In this document: in pieces, positions 10,953 to 23,741 of the stretch
Layout of the letters: each line of letters begins with the position of its first letter
How positions within the stretch are numbered: position 1 is the stretch's first letter
Assembly (NCBI GenBank): GCA_002104905.1
Contig: MCFE01000249.1
Location: forward strand, 50,616-114,615
DNA length: 64,000 nt
Reading direction: 5' to 3'
Origin: Basidiobolus meristosporus CBS 931.73
Taxonomy: Eukaryota > Basidiobolomycota > Basidiobolomycetes > Basidiobolales > Basidiobolaceae
Translations under genes and position numbers: made by a program
The notes under the pieces: model-generated
Seen by the model: only the letters and a program-made list of their open reading frames with translations
What the model was told of the DNA's origin: nothing
Databases searched by the model: none

Positions 10953-12402
10953 TTGTAAAAGTCAGGACGGAATCTGAAGAGTTCTTTTGCAGTAGAGAGA
11001 TTCGATACAAACAATAATATGTGGGATACAGTGAGAATAGGCGGGAAAACTCAAAGAAAATAGAAAGAAGTAGAAACCAAGCAACAGTGTCTAATAGGAA
11101 AGAAAAGGAAATGCGCGCTGAAAAGTAGGGACACCAATTTAGGGCACAAACTCTGACACAGTCAGTATTTGCAACCAAGTTTGGACTAGAATAAAAAGCT
11201 ATTCTATGGCTTGGAATCATCATAAATATGACCGGAATGCGAGCTCTAGTTCGATCGTATCCTTACTAATGGATCAGATCCTGGAGATTAGTACCTCAAT
11301 CGGATAACCGGCTCCATGCACAATGACCAACGCTGGTGTGTGTATTGTTCGTTACTCTGAATCCATGCACTCCGATTCTTTACTCTGGAAAGCATACATC
11401 CAAGCATGCTAGGCTTGGGGAGGATTCCACGTTTCGCAACATTGATTTTCACTATATCTGGCCAATTCCCTTTTTGGCTTGAATGGGCGTTCCGAGGCAT
11501 CTCTATTATTATCATATTTGATCTCACTATTTCCATGTGGAAGTGATGATGTATGGAGGGCCAAGTGTTCAAGCCCATAATTGGCCAGAAATGAATCGAC
11601 CTCAGGAACATACCAATTGGCCAGAAATGAATCAGCTTCAGGAACATATCAATCTTTCGGGAGAGTAGCTGGAAATTTTCCACCACAAACATCAGCTGAC
11701 CAGGCTCATGAGAATGTATGCAAGCGTCACTCAGTCGCTCTGTGGCAAATGGTATATCTATGTAACGCTATGGTAAAGGCTATATCTGCGTGCGATGCAC
11801 CAATGGCGATACCGAGGAAAATGCACCAATTGTTTCTATTGCTCGACACTGATGGATCGTGATGGGTGGATCAATACCGATTTGTACACTCCATGGTACT
11901 CAACCTGATATTTTTGGCAACGTTTGGCTATCAATGTTTCCATGCCGGAGCAGATGGCTTAAATCCATATGCCTCAGCAAGTTCACAAGCCACGTTGAGC
12001 CAGCCACCTTCCTCACTTCTCAAAAAGGCACTCGCTGTTAGCAAGTGATATAACCACCATCCGATTTGGACTAACCACATTTCTAGCAACGCTCACTTTG
12101 ATTAGCCAAGTCCCACTCTATGAATCCGTACCTCCTTACTATTGAGCAATCTTGGAAATATCAATGGAGGACACAGTTTGCAGTTTGCAGCTTAGTGCCG
12201 CTTGCTGCACTGCTCATTAAAATCAATGCCCATCACCCGATGATTGGTAGTCACAGGATGATGCTCAAGAGCATAAGTTGACCAAAAAAGAAAAAAAAAT
12301 CCGTTGCTTTTTTTTGAATTTTTTTTCTATCATGAATAATATCATTGATTGACATAGAATTTTGCTCAGGATACGCTTCTTTGGTGAGACGATTCTAACA
12401 CA
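10953..12402. other. Gene-poor intergenic region between PDE and NOP9
   Basis: About 1.45 kb with no convincing gene. It holds a two-copy 36-bp tandem repeat (listed separately), A/T runs just before NOP9 (12283-12330), and a short frame from 11893 that begins with a hydrophobic signal-like stretch. Presumably it carries the divergent promoters of the REC-PDE and NOP9 genes. Confidence 0.5.
11581..11652. repeat. Tandem duplication, 2 x 36 bp
   Basis: Two head-to-tail 36-base units, 11581-11616 and 11617-11652, each starting TTGGCCAGAAATGAATC and ending GGAACATAYCAA. They differ at only a few positions. The unit length is a multiple of three and one frame stays open across both copies, but no protein family is recognisable. 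Confidence 0.9.
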
Positions 12403-15276
12403 ATGCCTCGTGATAAACAAAGACGTGGTCGTAGAGGAAAGAAATCCGGCAAGGGAGAGACCCAGGATGCTCCCGAGCAAAACTACAACGAGTATGATTC
12501 TCGGGGTGCGGCTGAGGAAAGATATGAGCCCACCTCGCAGCAGGAGTACGATGACCCCAACAATTACTATCAAGGGGAAAACGACTGGGAAAACCATAAT
12601 TTCAGCCGTGCACATTACGGTCGCTTAGATCCGGATATCCAACAATATTTCAAAGGTGTAGAATCCAAGCTTGAGAATGATGGTTTCGAGAATAACGAAG
12701 GTTGGAAACATAGGAGTTTTCTGGTATTGTGTTTCAGTAACTCATCTATTTAATTTTAGAACGTGACTTGTTCTTGGAGAACGTGTACGCTGAAGTAGAC
12801 AACAAGGAGCTTCAGCTTACCACTGACCACTCTTGCTCTCTAATTCTCGAGAAACTCTTCAAGATTTCCAACGAATTTCAGCTACGAGTGTTCTTCAGCA
12901 AACTCCCCGGAAAGTACGAGGTTTTTTAAAGAACGTTTCGAGGCACAATAACTGTCGTACTGATGAAGCTTGTTTTCTCGCTTTAGATTTATTGAGTGCT
13001 TTGTTCATCGATTCGCTTCACACGTTTGTCAAACCCTTTTGAGTTTGGCGGCTGGTGTAATGGAGCAAGAGGTAGTGTTTGATTGGTCGAATAATCCTAA
13101 AGCCTGATTCTAATGTCATTTGGAAAACAGCTGAAAGGTGAGAATGTCATTGAAAACGAAAAGAAGGAAGGTGAGGAAAATCCCCTCCCCTCTATGGAAT
13201 CCATGTTCTTGGACATGTGTAAGGTATGTCAATCATTGCGGGGATGCTCCTTAAGCTTCTTAGATACTGATACATTTCATCGCCTAGGAACTACAACCTC
13301 ACTGGAATTCCTTAATCGCTGATCCATACGCTTCCCACATCATTCGAGTTATCCTTATTATTCTCTCTGGCGAACCCCTGGAGTCCGAGAGTGGAGGAAA
13401 GACAACTGTCCGTAGTAAGAAATCCGCCAAGTACAATGAAGAGCACAATAGCACCGCACTCAAGGCATTGACCAAGCCACGCCAAGTGCCACCTAGCTTC
13501 ACCAAGATGCTAGACGAGGTTACCAACTTGATTATCACTGGTATGAGCGATGTTGTGGTCAGAAGTCTTGCGGTGCACGCGGTGGCTAGTCCAGTATTGC
13601 AGGTAAGCGGACATGGTGCTCATCTGAAGTCTGGATGTAACGGATTCTAACATTCCCATGATCAGCTTCTTTTGGTCTTGCAATCGAAGAAAGATGAGTC
13701 TTTGAATGACGATTTGATTGATAAATTGCTGATGGGTATTTCGTCAAAGCAAGGTAATTTCCCTTCGTTCTAAGGCATTGAAAGTCGTGATACTCACATG
13801 CGACGGATCGATTTAGATGAGGTCGACGATATCGGTAGACGTGACAACTTTGTGGACACTTTGATCAAGGATCAAGTTGGCTCGCATCTTTTCGAGAAGA
13901 TTCTCCAGGTCTCCTCTGCTTCCTTATTCCAGCTTATCTACACCACTTACTTCCGTGGACGCTTGGCCAACCTTTGCCAACACCCCATAGCGAATTTCGT
14001 GGTGCAGCATTTATTGACGAACGCCAAGAGCGAGGGTCAGCTGGAGGTGATGATCAGTGAGATTGTTCCGGATTTCAGCGGATTTTTGATGCGTGGGCGT
14101 TCCGGGGTTATTCGTAGCTCGATCGATGCCTGTGTTCGATTGGGTTGCTGCTACAAGGAGGTGGTCAAGGGTATCTGTAAAGCATTTGGCGCGAATACCA
14201 TGGATGAGCGTAAGGAGTTTGTGAATCTTGTCATCCGAATGCAATCATACGACCGGTATATCCACGAGCCAAGCAAATTCCACCCCCAAGGTGCTTTAAT
14301 GCTACAGTCCCTTCTTCTCTTCCCTGAGGAGCATAACAGCCTCGTCATGAACAGTTATCTCTCTCAACCATTGGACTCGACTTATAGCTGGACCCTAGAC
14401 CCTATTGGGTCCCGTGTGGTCGAATCCTTCCTCACCTCACCAAACGTCAGCCTTAAGGCCAAGCGTAAGATCATCAGAAGTTTTGCTGGCAAGTATCATG
14501 AAATGGCCATGGACAAGTATGGTAGTCACATCGTTGATAAGTGCTGGGCTGTGTCGGACATCGAGTTGAAGGAAAAGATCGCCACCGAGTTGGTGCTGAA
14601 CGAGAAGGCTATCGCAGCCTGCTTCCACGGCAAGTTCATCCTGCGTAATTGCCAGATCGACCAGTTCAAACGCAAGCGCGAAGAGTGGATCGAAAAGGAA
14701 AAGGGCGTGGAGAGAAAGAAGGAGATGTTCAAGGACATCCTTGGCGATGCAGTCTACAGTAAATCCAAAGATCAGAAGACCGACATTGCTAGAGCGAAAT
14801 TGCCAGTGCCCAGCTCCAATCTTGGTGATCTAGGATTTTCGGAGAGTATGGCTCCCGAGGCACCCACCGAAAAGAAGGACAAGAGGAAGAAACACAACCC
14901 AGAAGCCATGGTTATGAAGGAGATGGATGAGGACCTTGGTAAAAAGCAAACTTACGTTAGCGATGAGATCGATCTTTTGTTCAAGAAGAAACGTAAGCTC
15001 GGACTCACTGCACATACCAACAATGAGAGCGACCATGATAACGAGACCGAGGATGATGATGATGATGAGGAGGAGAAGGCCGAGAAGCCGGCTAAGAAGA
15101 AGTCCAAGAAATCCAAGGATCTCCTAAGCGTGCTCGATGCTATTGATGCCACCAAGAAAAAGAAATCCAAGAGCGAGAAGAAGGAGCGCAAGCAAGACAA
15201 AGAAGAGAAGTCCAAGAAGAAGTCCAAGGCGGAAAGCAAGAAAGAAAAGAAAGAAAGGCGCAAGTTCGCTAGCTAG
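12403..15276 (+). CDS. NOP9: NOP9, nucleolar Pumilio-repeat pre-rRNA processing protein
   Basis: Nop9 is a horseshoe-shaped Puf-like protein that binds the 20S pre-rRNA near the D site and holds off Nob1 cleavage during 40S assembly. About seven exons were traced: exon 1 12403-12700, exon 2 from 12760, a short exon near 12986 reading FIECFVHRFASHVCQTLL, then exons ending near 13203, 13601 and 13754, and a last exon from about 13818 to 15276. Repeats with the Puf pattern recur: DPYASHIIRVIL, DQVGSHLFEKIL, HPIANFVVQHLL, DPIGSRVVESFL, DKYGSHIVDKCW and GKFILRNCQID. The N-terminus is basic (RGRRGKKSGK). The C-terminal roughly 150 residues are a lysine-rich KKKSK tail interrupted by a poly-acidic run, a nucleolar-type tail longer than the yeast one as I recall it. 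The ATG at 12403 opens the basic N-terminus. Confidence 0.93.
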
Positions 15277-15533
15277 ATCCTGCTGCATGTGTTATAATTA
15301 TATAATAGAACAAAACTTACCTTTACCTCAAAATTTGAAGTGTAGTATTATACTGTCTAATAAATTGGCTATTTCCAGATGTCTGGCCAGAACAACCAAT
15401 TGCAAGTGTGGTGTGGTGGGATGTAATTTGTACGCGATGCACGAAAAATCAGGGCTGGGGCTCATTGCCAAGTTGTGGAAAGGGATACCAAATAGTTTCA
15501 TATCAAGTGCGCACTAGGATTTATTGCTAGAAA

Positions 15534-17032
15534 TTAATCAACACGAACTACAATTTTGCCGGTATTTTTGTTGGCTTCCATGTACAGGTGGGCTTCCTTG
15601 ATATCCTTCCAAGAGAATTCCTTGTCGACGATAATCTTGTATTCGCCATTGATGAACTTGGGGATCACGTCCTTGGAGATATCCTCGAAGAGTTTTACTT
15701 GATATTCAACACTTCGGGAGCGGAGTGTCGAGCCTTCAATTCTAAGTCTTTTACGGAGCAGCGGGCCGATGTTGAAGTTCTCAACCTGAACACCTGTGGA
15801 GGAGTTAACCTATGATCACGTGATGGAGGCCAGGGACGAGACAGTCCATACCTGACATGAAGGCTAGAATGACCATTCTTCCGTCCTTCGCCAAGATCTC
15901 AATATTGTCGTTCCAGTAGTTGGCGCCAATGAAGTCGACGATGATATCAACACCATACTGGTCGGTCGAGTTGAGGATCTATGCACAGACAAGGTGTTAG
16001 TTCTGGGGCAAGCACTTCACCGAAGCGGAATGCCTCACCTTTTCTTTGAAGCTCTCGGTTTTGTAGTTGATGGGATCGGTTGCGCCCAAGCCTTCGCAGA
16101 ATTCCAATTTGTCTCCGCTGCCAGCAGTCACGAATATTTTGTTGCTAAGAGACGACTCGTTAGAACCTGCTTCTTCACTCATCCATTCCGTTTGGGCTGT
16201 ACTTACGCTCCAGCACGCTTGGCTAGCTGAATCGCCGCAAGGCCAACCCCACTAGCTCCGGCGTGAATCAAAACATTGTCGCCTTTTTTGATGCTTGCAA
16301 TCCAGTGAAGTGCTTGATATGCAGTACACCAGGCCTAGGGGATACGGATGTTACTACATGCTTGTCTGGGCTACTCCAGAATTCATTGTATGTGCGATAC
16401 CGCATACCTCAGGAACTGCGGCTGCCTCTTTAAAGCTTAGTTCGTCAGGAAGGTGCATTGCCATTGATTCGTGGATAGCACAGTACTATTCCATGTATTT
16501 GCTATTAGTGAAGGAATATATAGCCACAGCGACTTTGCCACTAACCTCGGCGTAAGCTCCGCCGTACATCAAACCGAAAACCTTGTCACCCTCTTTGAAA
16601 TTCGTCACTATGTAGATATGAAGTATAGAAGGTTAGTCGTGTTGTTTGACCCTTTTGAACCACAAGACGTATCCGTACCACTGGCACCCACACGCTCCAC
16701 CACACCCGACATCTCCACGCCCAATATCTGACTAACGTCCTTTGAAACAGGGTATTTCCCTTCTCTTTGAAGGATGTCCATACGGTTCAAGGCAAAGTAA
16801 TGGACCTTTTGGTGGATAGACAAAGTTAGCGTGCGTTGATAAACTGCTGCCACATATTGAGCCTCTGGATACCTTTACAAGGAGCTCGTGATCCTTGATC
16901 TGAGGAATTTCCGTTTCGCCATGGTAGAGTTGGCTCGAGTCACCTGAGTAGTAAATGTGTAAGTTTCGGTCCGGAAGACTTAAAAGATCTCTAGAGATCT
17001 TTACCAGGCTGCTTTACAAGTACGGCTTTCAT
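15534..17032 (-). CDS. NAD(P)H quinone oxidoreductase, PIG3/TP53I3-like MDR family
   Basis: Zinc-less medium-chain dehydrogenase/reductase of the quinone oxidoreductase group; it would reduce quinones with NADPH in the cytosol. The start at 17032 reads [10 protein letters not shown] and is followed by an intron. Later exons read [20 protein letters not shown], then [14 protein letters not shown] and [14 protein letters not shown] (GroES-like half). After them come the Rossmann-half pieces: [25 protein letters not shown], and [20 protein letters not shown]. The C-terminus [15 protein letters not shown] closely matches the PIG3 ending MEANKNIGKIVLEL. At least six introns are present, some around 50 nt. 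Its 5' end is about 215 bases from the UGGT stop on the same strand. The in vivo substrate is not evident. Confidence 0.85.
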
Positions 17033-17247
17033 GATTGTTTAGTAGTGCAGGGATGCTTACCACTCCAGCCTTATATACTGGCGGTATATTAGTAATTGAT
17101 GAATCACTCAATTTATCGAGAACATACCGAGAATGTGGATGTTACGTGGTCGCCGTTTATGGATGATACCGATAATTTTATTTCAGGTTGATAGTGACTA
17201 ATAGGAAAGCATGGTGGATCTCGGGAAATTTGATAGGTGATGGCTAT

Positions 17248-20200
17248 CTATAGCTCGTCTTTGATCTCTGGAGCAGCGACAGTGGCTGATTGGATTACTG
17301 TGGCTGATTCTTTTGCTGAACGTTTGTCAGAATTCAGTCTTTTAACCAGCTGATGGACTTCCTCGTCGTAGCCTTCCCATTCCGGTAGTAAGCGCTTCGC
17401 ACGCTCGAGCTTCGGCTCCTTGGTCATGGGATTGTTGCACTGATGGTGATAGATGGATTAGTAAACACACAGGTAAACACACAGGCGAGGATCAAGCCTG
17501 AAACTTACCAGATCAATGGTCTTGGCTTTCTTGAGCGAACCGTCACTGCACCATGTTTCGCACCAAAGCCATTCCACCGGTAGGGAGTGGATGGGCACTT
17601 CATGTTGCATGTTATTTGGCAAGTCCTGATCCAGATTTGCCAAGGAGTTGGGATCGGCGCTGAGTGCATGGTACTGTCCACGGAGTCTATCCCCGGCAGC
17701 CATCTGCCTGAAGCGGTTCAGATCGATCACGTAGAGCGCGCTGATGTGATACGGTTTTCCTTGAAGATGGTTTTGCCAATAGCCGTGCTTCCAGAATCTG
17801 AATCCATCGATTTCCGGTCTATCGTCACAGAAAGGAGTGTATCCATAAGGCGCGCCATGAAGATCCATGTCCACAAGCTCCTTCAGATCAGCACGGACTA
17901 CCTGATCAGCGTCTACGAAGATCACCTTGTTCAGGTCGAGCGGGAAGAGCACATCTAGGAAGAGGATCTTGTATCCCCAGATCGTGCGTTGTTTCTCGGT
18001 CTGGCCGCGAAGCCAGTGAGGCCACTTGTATGTGACCAGCTCGTAATCGAAGTTGTGCTCCTTGGCCATGTGAGGCAAAAAGTCCTTGAACGACGGGGAA
18101 AGGAAATTCTCGATAAACCAGAACTTCACCGTGCTCTCGGTGTTCTTCAAGACACTGAGGATCATGATGGACAAGAAGCGCTCGTAAAGATGTCCCGAGG
18201 CCACCGAGAATACGTTGATCTCTGCTTGCCGTTTCTGGATCTCCTTTGAAGCTTCGGGCGCTTCGTTCGATTTCTCCTTGAAGATCTTGGACTTCAGCGA
18301 GGCCCAGAAACCTGCTTTCTCGTTTTCTTTCGCGCTTTCCTGATCCAGTTCCTGATTCTCCATCCCGGAGTTCTTACGCACCCGTGGGAAAATCACCACC
18401 CCCTCGAAGTTGTTCAGCACCACCTCATTTCCAATTTCCTCGACCGTTCCGCTGTACCAGCCCTGGCTTCCGGAGCTCTCCAGGTGATAGAGCTCTTTGG
18501 AGCGTCCATCTCTCAGCGAGAGTTTCCACACCCCGGGGTTTGCCTTAAGCTGCAAGTAGCCAAGATTGGCCATCACAATGGTATCTACTAACGAAGGGAA
18601 GCTGGTCGTACCCAGGACAAGTTGCAAGCCTCTGGGCGGAGCATTGGTGGTCATGTCTCGGCAATGGCCCTCGACCAGAATATGCTTGAGCTGGAAGGTT
18701 GCCTCGACGCCTCTCTTGTTTCTGTCATCCAAGTCTGCCAAACGGATGTTGTCAAGATCATGGATAGAAGCGATGGGTGTTACAAGCCAAGGCGAGATGG
18801 TGTCCATTCCAAGAGTAAGAAGAGGGTCGCTTGGTAAGCCGTTGAAGCGGGCAAGGGGGGCGATCAGGTTTCCGGTTTCTGGGTCAAAGCGAGGCTCATG
18901 TTGGAAAACATATCGGTAGAATCGCTTGATTGGTAGTTTCTCCAAGTTTCTAACCGGGTTCAACAGGATCTGGATACGTACAATATCGAGCTCTGCCAAT
19001 GCTTCCAGAACGCTAGTCCACTTCTGCGCGTCTTCGCTTAGCGGGTCAAGCACACCTTGGATATCGAAGATGGCTTTATCTTGATCACCCACAGTGATCA
19101 ACTTCTCAGGCGATTGATGGTCAAAGTTAAGGCGAGAGCGTACCGCTGGCTTGTTCTCGAAACCATCTTGAGAGGCATGCAACATGGGGGACTGGTTTAC
19201 AACGAAGCATATCTTCATGATGGAGTCGGGGGAATCGGTGATTGTGACCAAATTCAACTCTTTCAATGCCGCAAGCAGTGGATCGACTCTTTCGCGACGT
19301 TCATATTTCACCAGAAATGCGATATCGTCTGCTGAGAGTTGCTTGACGCTCGGAATGGAGTTGATGATCCTACCGTTGATGATGATGCTTCCCACTCCCT
19401 GATGGGGCTTGATCGCGTTGTTCAAGAACCGCTTATATTGGTCCCAGTGAGCTGCAGCTACTGGCTTAAGTTCTTCAAGGGCCTGAATCCGCGAGTCCAA
19501 GGGCTCGTGGGCGACAATGTTTTCGAACAGACTCTTCAATTCCGCGATCTGGTTTTCTCCACCGTTTGCTAGTGCATTGTACAGAATCAATGACGCATCC
19601 CCTTGGGCATGGCCAGATCCCTTATGGATGAACGCAACCCGGAAATCCGGACTTTCGCCATAAGATTTGAGGGCTTCCAGTCCTAATTTAGCCCCTTCTT
19701 CGGTTGTGAAGTCAGAGATTAACCAGAGACTGACGGGTTGCGGTTGGGCGTCAGAGACATACAAGATGGTGTCAAATAACTGATCAGTGTGTTGTGTCAG
19801 GCTGTCTAGACCGATCATGTCCAGGGGCTGTTTGTCAGATACAAACAGGATCGGGTTTCTTCTGGGATAGGCAGAAGGCAGGGTCAAGAAATGTTCGTAA
19901 ACGTTGGTTTCATCAGTTATCTCTCGTCGGTAAACGGCCATCTGCAAGTATTCCACATGAATGCGATAGGTTTCGATAAGGTTTCTTTGGTATCCCTGGT
20001 GTTGAGGTGTGAGTACAGATGAATCGTTCAATCATGTAGCTCAAGTCGCTGCTTACCTGCTCTACGTCGAAGTATTTTCCATTCAAAAACATCCCCGCGT
20101 TCTTACCGGGAGTGAAATTAAATCTGGTGCTGAAGTCGCGGATCTCTGCAAGGATCTCGTCATACTTCTGATCATGAAGGAATGCCTCGAAAGTGGTCGG

Positions 20201-22322
20201 CGCTTCGGGATTTTTGATTTTACTGGAGGCAACGGTGCTCTCGAACGAGTCCTGGATGACACGGTTAAATTCGCCAGAGGGTTGGCCAAGCTTTTCGTAC
20301 ACCTAATGCACACACACACACAACAAGATTAATGCTTCTGAAGTCTCGGCTCCCGTGGAAAACCGGAACCTACCGTTTTCAGGAAAGTCATGGCTGGGAT
20401 TCTTCCATACTCAGTGAGGAAATACTCGAATGACTTCGCCATAAGAGACGCTAAATCATCCAACCTGGGTTAGTGGAGACCATGGGAATATCTGAGATCG
20501 GGAAAATCCTCACCATTGCTGTCGCTTTGGTCCACGATTGGAACAATACCAAAGCGAACAGGTACTTCTTGTCGGATGAATTCCGAGATGTCGTTCACTA
20601 CCAGGTTGAGGTGTTCCTTGACCGATAGATCCAGTGCGAACAATGCGGAGAAGATGTTTTTACGAATGTATCGCATTTGTCCTGGATATACGGGCGAGAG
20701 GAGGCTGAACATTCCTTTGGGCCAGTTGCTGTAGCGCCTATCCTTTTCAAGGTCATTCCACCAGGTGATCGCCTGGTCTGAGGCTCGAACATCGAAAATA
20801 TCCTGAAAGACCGCATTGTCACCACTCGCGCTCAGATGTGCAGAGCTCAATAGCTCAATTGCTTGGCGTGGGTTGATGGAAAAAGACTCCAATGCTGCGA
20901 TGATGCTGGCCTCGGTGCGAAGGAGTTTGACGAGGCTGAATGGGTTGATCTGAGTGGTATCGACCGGCAGCCCATTGATGTTAATAAGATTCGTTCCGGG
21001 TGATACACCTGAGGGATTGTTCATCTCGCGCTCGAATGTGGTATTGGTAGGCTGTTGAGCTAAAATATGTGCATATTTAGGGAAATTCTGCGAGATCTGG
21101 CGGAGGATACGGAGTGGTTGCTGTGATTGCAGGATATACTGCATCGTCTTTATACCAAGACCTTTGCAATAAAATTAGTATCCGTTCAAGCCTCACCGAA
21201 CATCAAAGTCTCCTACTTTTGATTTGGCCCGAGCGTAAGGCTTTAATCTCCGGAATCTCTTCATCTAGTTTGTCCACTTCAGCGTTACTTGAGCCTTCCT
21301 CCCCGTGAAGGATGGTGCTCCTGGCCTGAGCGTCGTCTTTTTCATCTAGTACGCAACAATCAGTACTTGTCAAACCCATCAATGACAATGAAGCACAAGC
21401 TCAGCTACCATGATCGACTTTTCTATCATCAACAACCATGTATTCTGTGTTCTTAAGGGCTAGCTCCACGCCATAGCCTGACAGGTACAAGGGGTCCACT
21501 TTCTTATCCGTAGGCTTATATCTTAAAACGTACGAAAGTAGGGCTTGCTCCGAGAGTTCATACAAATAATCATGAAACTCTTTAAACTTCTCCGATAAAG
21601 GGTTGGCGTACAAGATCACCATAGGAGTCTCTTTCAAATCCACTCCATCAGGGTTCTGGATGTGATCGAAGACGAGAAGTTTGCTTGTGGGGCTGAAGAG
21701 ATTGGCGTTAGGACATACGAAGTGTAACGAAAGAAGTATACAACACCACATACTTTACTGTGCTGGCGGAATACTTGCTGACTCTGCTTCTCAACTTCTC
21801 CACATCACATATTTGCTCGCCATACCAGTCAGCCCAAACAGAACAGGTTACGTCAAAAGAAGAGTCCCGTTCCATATGTTCTGGAATCACGCTAACATTA
21901 TAATAATGATAGTATGCTTGAACAGCTGGAGCAGTGTCATGGACAGCCAACGATAGTTTCAGGAGCGGTCCGGTAAATGGTGGACTCAACAACTCCTGCT
22001 TCTCAATAAGCGAGAGAATGCTGTTATATTTAACGGCCTGGGATTTCTCTGAGATGTCAGATTTTGTGATTGCGTCAAGCAGTGGGAAGAAAGCGGTTCC
22101 GTTTTGTTTGGACACATATTCCCTAAAAACCACAAGCCAAGATTAAAAAGGATGCTCTCAAGCCTGAAAGGGTAGCAAACAACAGCCTTACAGAATTTCT
22201 AGAGCTACATCAGGCGCTCCCCACGAGGTTTGTAGCCAGGTCTTAACTGGTGGCGTATCAGCAACAGCTGCACTGGAAAGATACACCACCGAAAGCAGTG
22301 CAGAGAACTTGAAGGAAACCAT
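17248..22322 (-). CDS. UDP-glucose:glycoprotein glucosyltransferase (ER folding sensor)
   Basis: UGGT adds glucose back to N-glycans of misfolded glycoproteins in the ER so that calnexin rebinds them. The N-terminus from 22322 begins MVSFKFSALLSVVYLSSAAV, a signal peptide, followed by VKTWLQTSWGAPDVALEIL, the conserved start of the mature protein. Thioredoxin-like domains and beta-sandwiches fill the middle exons (17458-22133). The C-terminal GT24 catalytic domain holds INVFSVASGHLYERFL, KFWFIENFLSPSFKDFLP, the metal-binding FVDADQVVR (DxD), and LDQDLPNNMQ. The last exon ends in KDEL followed by a stop, an explicit ER-retrieval signal. Eight or so exons total roughly 1,450-1,500 residues, the family's usual size. 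Yeast Kre5 is a diverged relative; here the catalytic motifs look fully active. Confidence 0.95.
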
Positions 22323-22626
22323 TCTTCAAGAACCGAGGGGCTCAACTAAAGCAAGAATACACTTTTTGGTATCCCGAACGTTCTTGTTTTACTAGGACAA
22401 CTTTAAGCCACGCAAATATTTATATGCATCCACCTACGTAGAATTAGGGAATCGCCGGTTGCTCAGAGTAACTGGTGTTGATTTACCAAGTTGGCACTTT
22501 TTAACTGGATTCCAGTAGTAACCAATCAACTGTTGATCTGAGTTCTGCCGAACTCAGTAAGCATTGAACAGCACCAAGACATTGTGAGGAGCAACGGATA
22601 ATAGTGCTGTTGAACGTTTATTATGT
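22323..22626. other. Intergenic region upstream of UGGT
   Basis: About 300 bases between the UGGT start and the 3' end of the tectonin gene on the same strand. It is presumably the UGGT promoter. There are no coding signs. Confidence 0.45.
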
Positions 22627-23466
22627 TTACCAATATTCCACCTTCTCTGGCTCTTCCTTGGGAAGATCTGCCTTTTCTCTAGACAGGAACCAGATATGAC
22701 TTCCCAATGTAACATAACCTGTTGTGATGCCCAGATTTCCGTATTGCCTCCAGGCTTTCTCCCCATGGCTCAAGATATGTATGTTACCTTTAGCATCGTG
22801 GCCAATAATTTTGCCAGCTCTCACAGAAGAGGATATCTGTGTCAAGCGCTGATCCAACACTGCCCATCTTCCTTTGTGATACCAATACATCTGATATCCG
22901 AGCCCATTGCGCGCATCAACCAATGCATACACGCTTTCATCGGCAGCGGCAAGGGCCACGACGTGAGAATCTTTGGGGGCTCTTACGGAAGACCATTGGC
23001 ATTGGTACCTGTCAGATAATTGGTATTTGCAATACCAAAGACGATTCGTAGGCGAGATTCCCCAGACATGTTCGAACCGGTTTCCATAGAGGTCCTTTTG
23101 TTGGGACACGGAGATGCTTGATAGCTGCCCGTTGACTTGGTACCATTTGCCGTTGGTGAACCTGAACACAGCGTTATCCTGTCCGATGCCCCAAGCAGAG
23201 TATTTATTGATGGCCGAGACAGCTTGGATGTTCCCTGGAACCTTATTCCAACCATCCTCAGTGTAAACGAAGACCTCTTGGGCATTCGTCAGACCCCACA
23301 CTGCATCATCATAACCAGCAGAAATCTGGCGTATCCCAATATCCTTTACCTCTGACCATTTGCTCTCCCCTGCAGACGTATACAGATATCCTTCTCCCAG
23401 CAAAGCGCAGCTTAGAACTGAGAGAGCGAAGAGAGGGAGGTCACAAGAGATTCCAGAAAACCGCAT
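22627..23466 (-). CDS. Secreted tectonin beta-propeller lectin (copy 1)
   Basis: Intronless gene of 279 residues. An N-terminal hydrophobic segment (LPLFALSVLSCALLGEGYLY) is a signal peptide. The rest consists of repeated tectonin/TECPR blades with the pattern W-x-x-V-x-x-I-x-x-I-S-x-G-x-D-x-x-V-W-G: WSEVKDIGIRQISAGYDDAV, WNKVPGNIQAVSAINKYSAW, WYQVNGQLSSISVS, FEHVWGISPTNRLWYC, and WAVLDQRLTQIS. Relatives include fish-egg lectin, tachylectin-1 and Physarum tectonin, which bind lipopolysaccharide or glycans; ligand binding here is inferred from the fold. Two cysteines near WYCKYQLSDRYQCQW could form a disulphide. It is divergently arranged with a paralogue at 23742, about 275 bases away. Confidence 0.85.
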   Translation of the reverse strand: MRFSGISCDLPLFALSVLSCALLGEGYLYTSAGESKWSEVKDIGIRQISAGYDDAVWGLTNAQEVFVYTEDGWNKVPGNIQAVSAINKYSAWGIGQDNAVFRFTNGKWYQVNGQLSSISVSQQKDLYGNRFEHVWGISPTNRLWYCKYQLSDRYQCQWSSVRAPKDSHVVALAAADESVYALVDARNGLGYQMYWYHKGRWAVLDQRLTQISSSVRAGKIIGHDAKGNIHILSHGEKAWRQYGNLGITTGYVTLGSHIWFLSREKADLPKEEPEKVEYW

Positions 23467-23741
23467 CGGGCCCTTAGTCTGTATCGGTCACGAAGGAAAG
23501 GAACCTTTGTTACTTCACCGAGCATCGTGCTCTCGCTATATTTGAAGCGTCTGTAACATCGGGTTGTTTGTGTCATGCGGGTTTCATTTCTTGGGTTGAA
23601 TAGTGGCGCAACCTTGAGTCACCATGTAAAACGATGTATTGTCTATTTGGCTGGGATGGGATGTTTCAACGCTCAACAAAAAGATAGTGATCTGCCACTT
23701 CCCTCTCACACTCATCCACCATCGGGTCTGTTCGTCTTGCT
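23467..23741. promoter_or_regulatory. Shared bidirectional promoter of the two tectonin genes
   Basis: 275 bases separate the divergent starts. On the minus side an AAATATAGCG stretch lies about 80 bases above the ATG and may act as a TATA-like element. No operator repeat is obvious. Shared control of the pair is inferred from the head-to-head layout. Confidence 0.4.
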
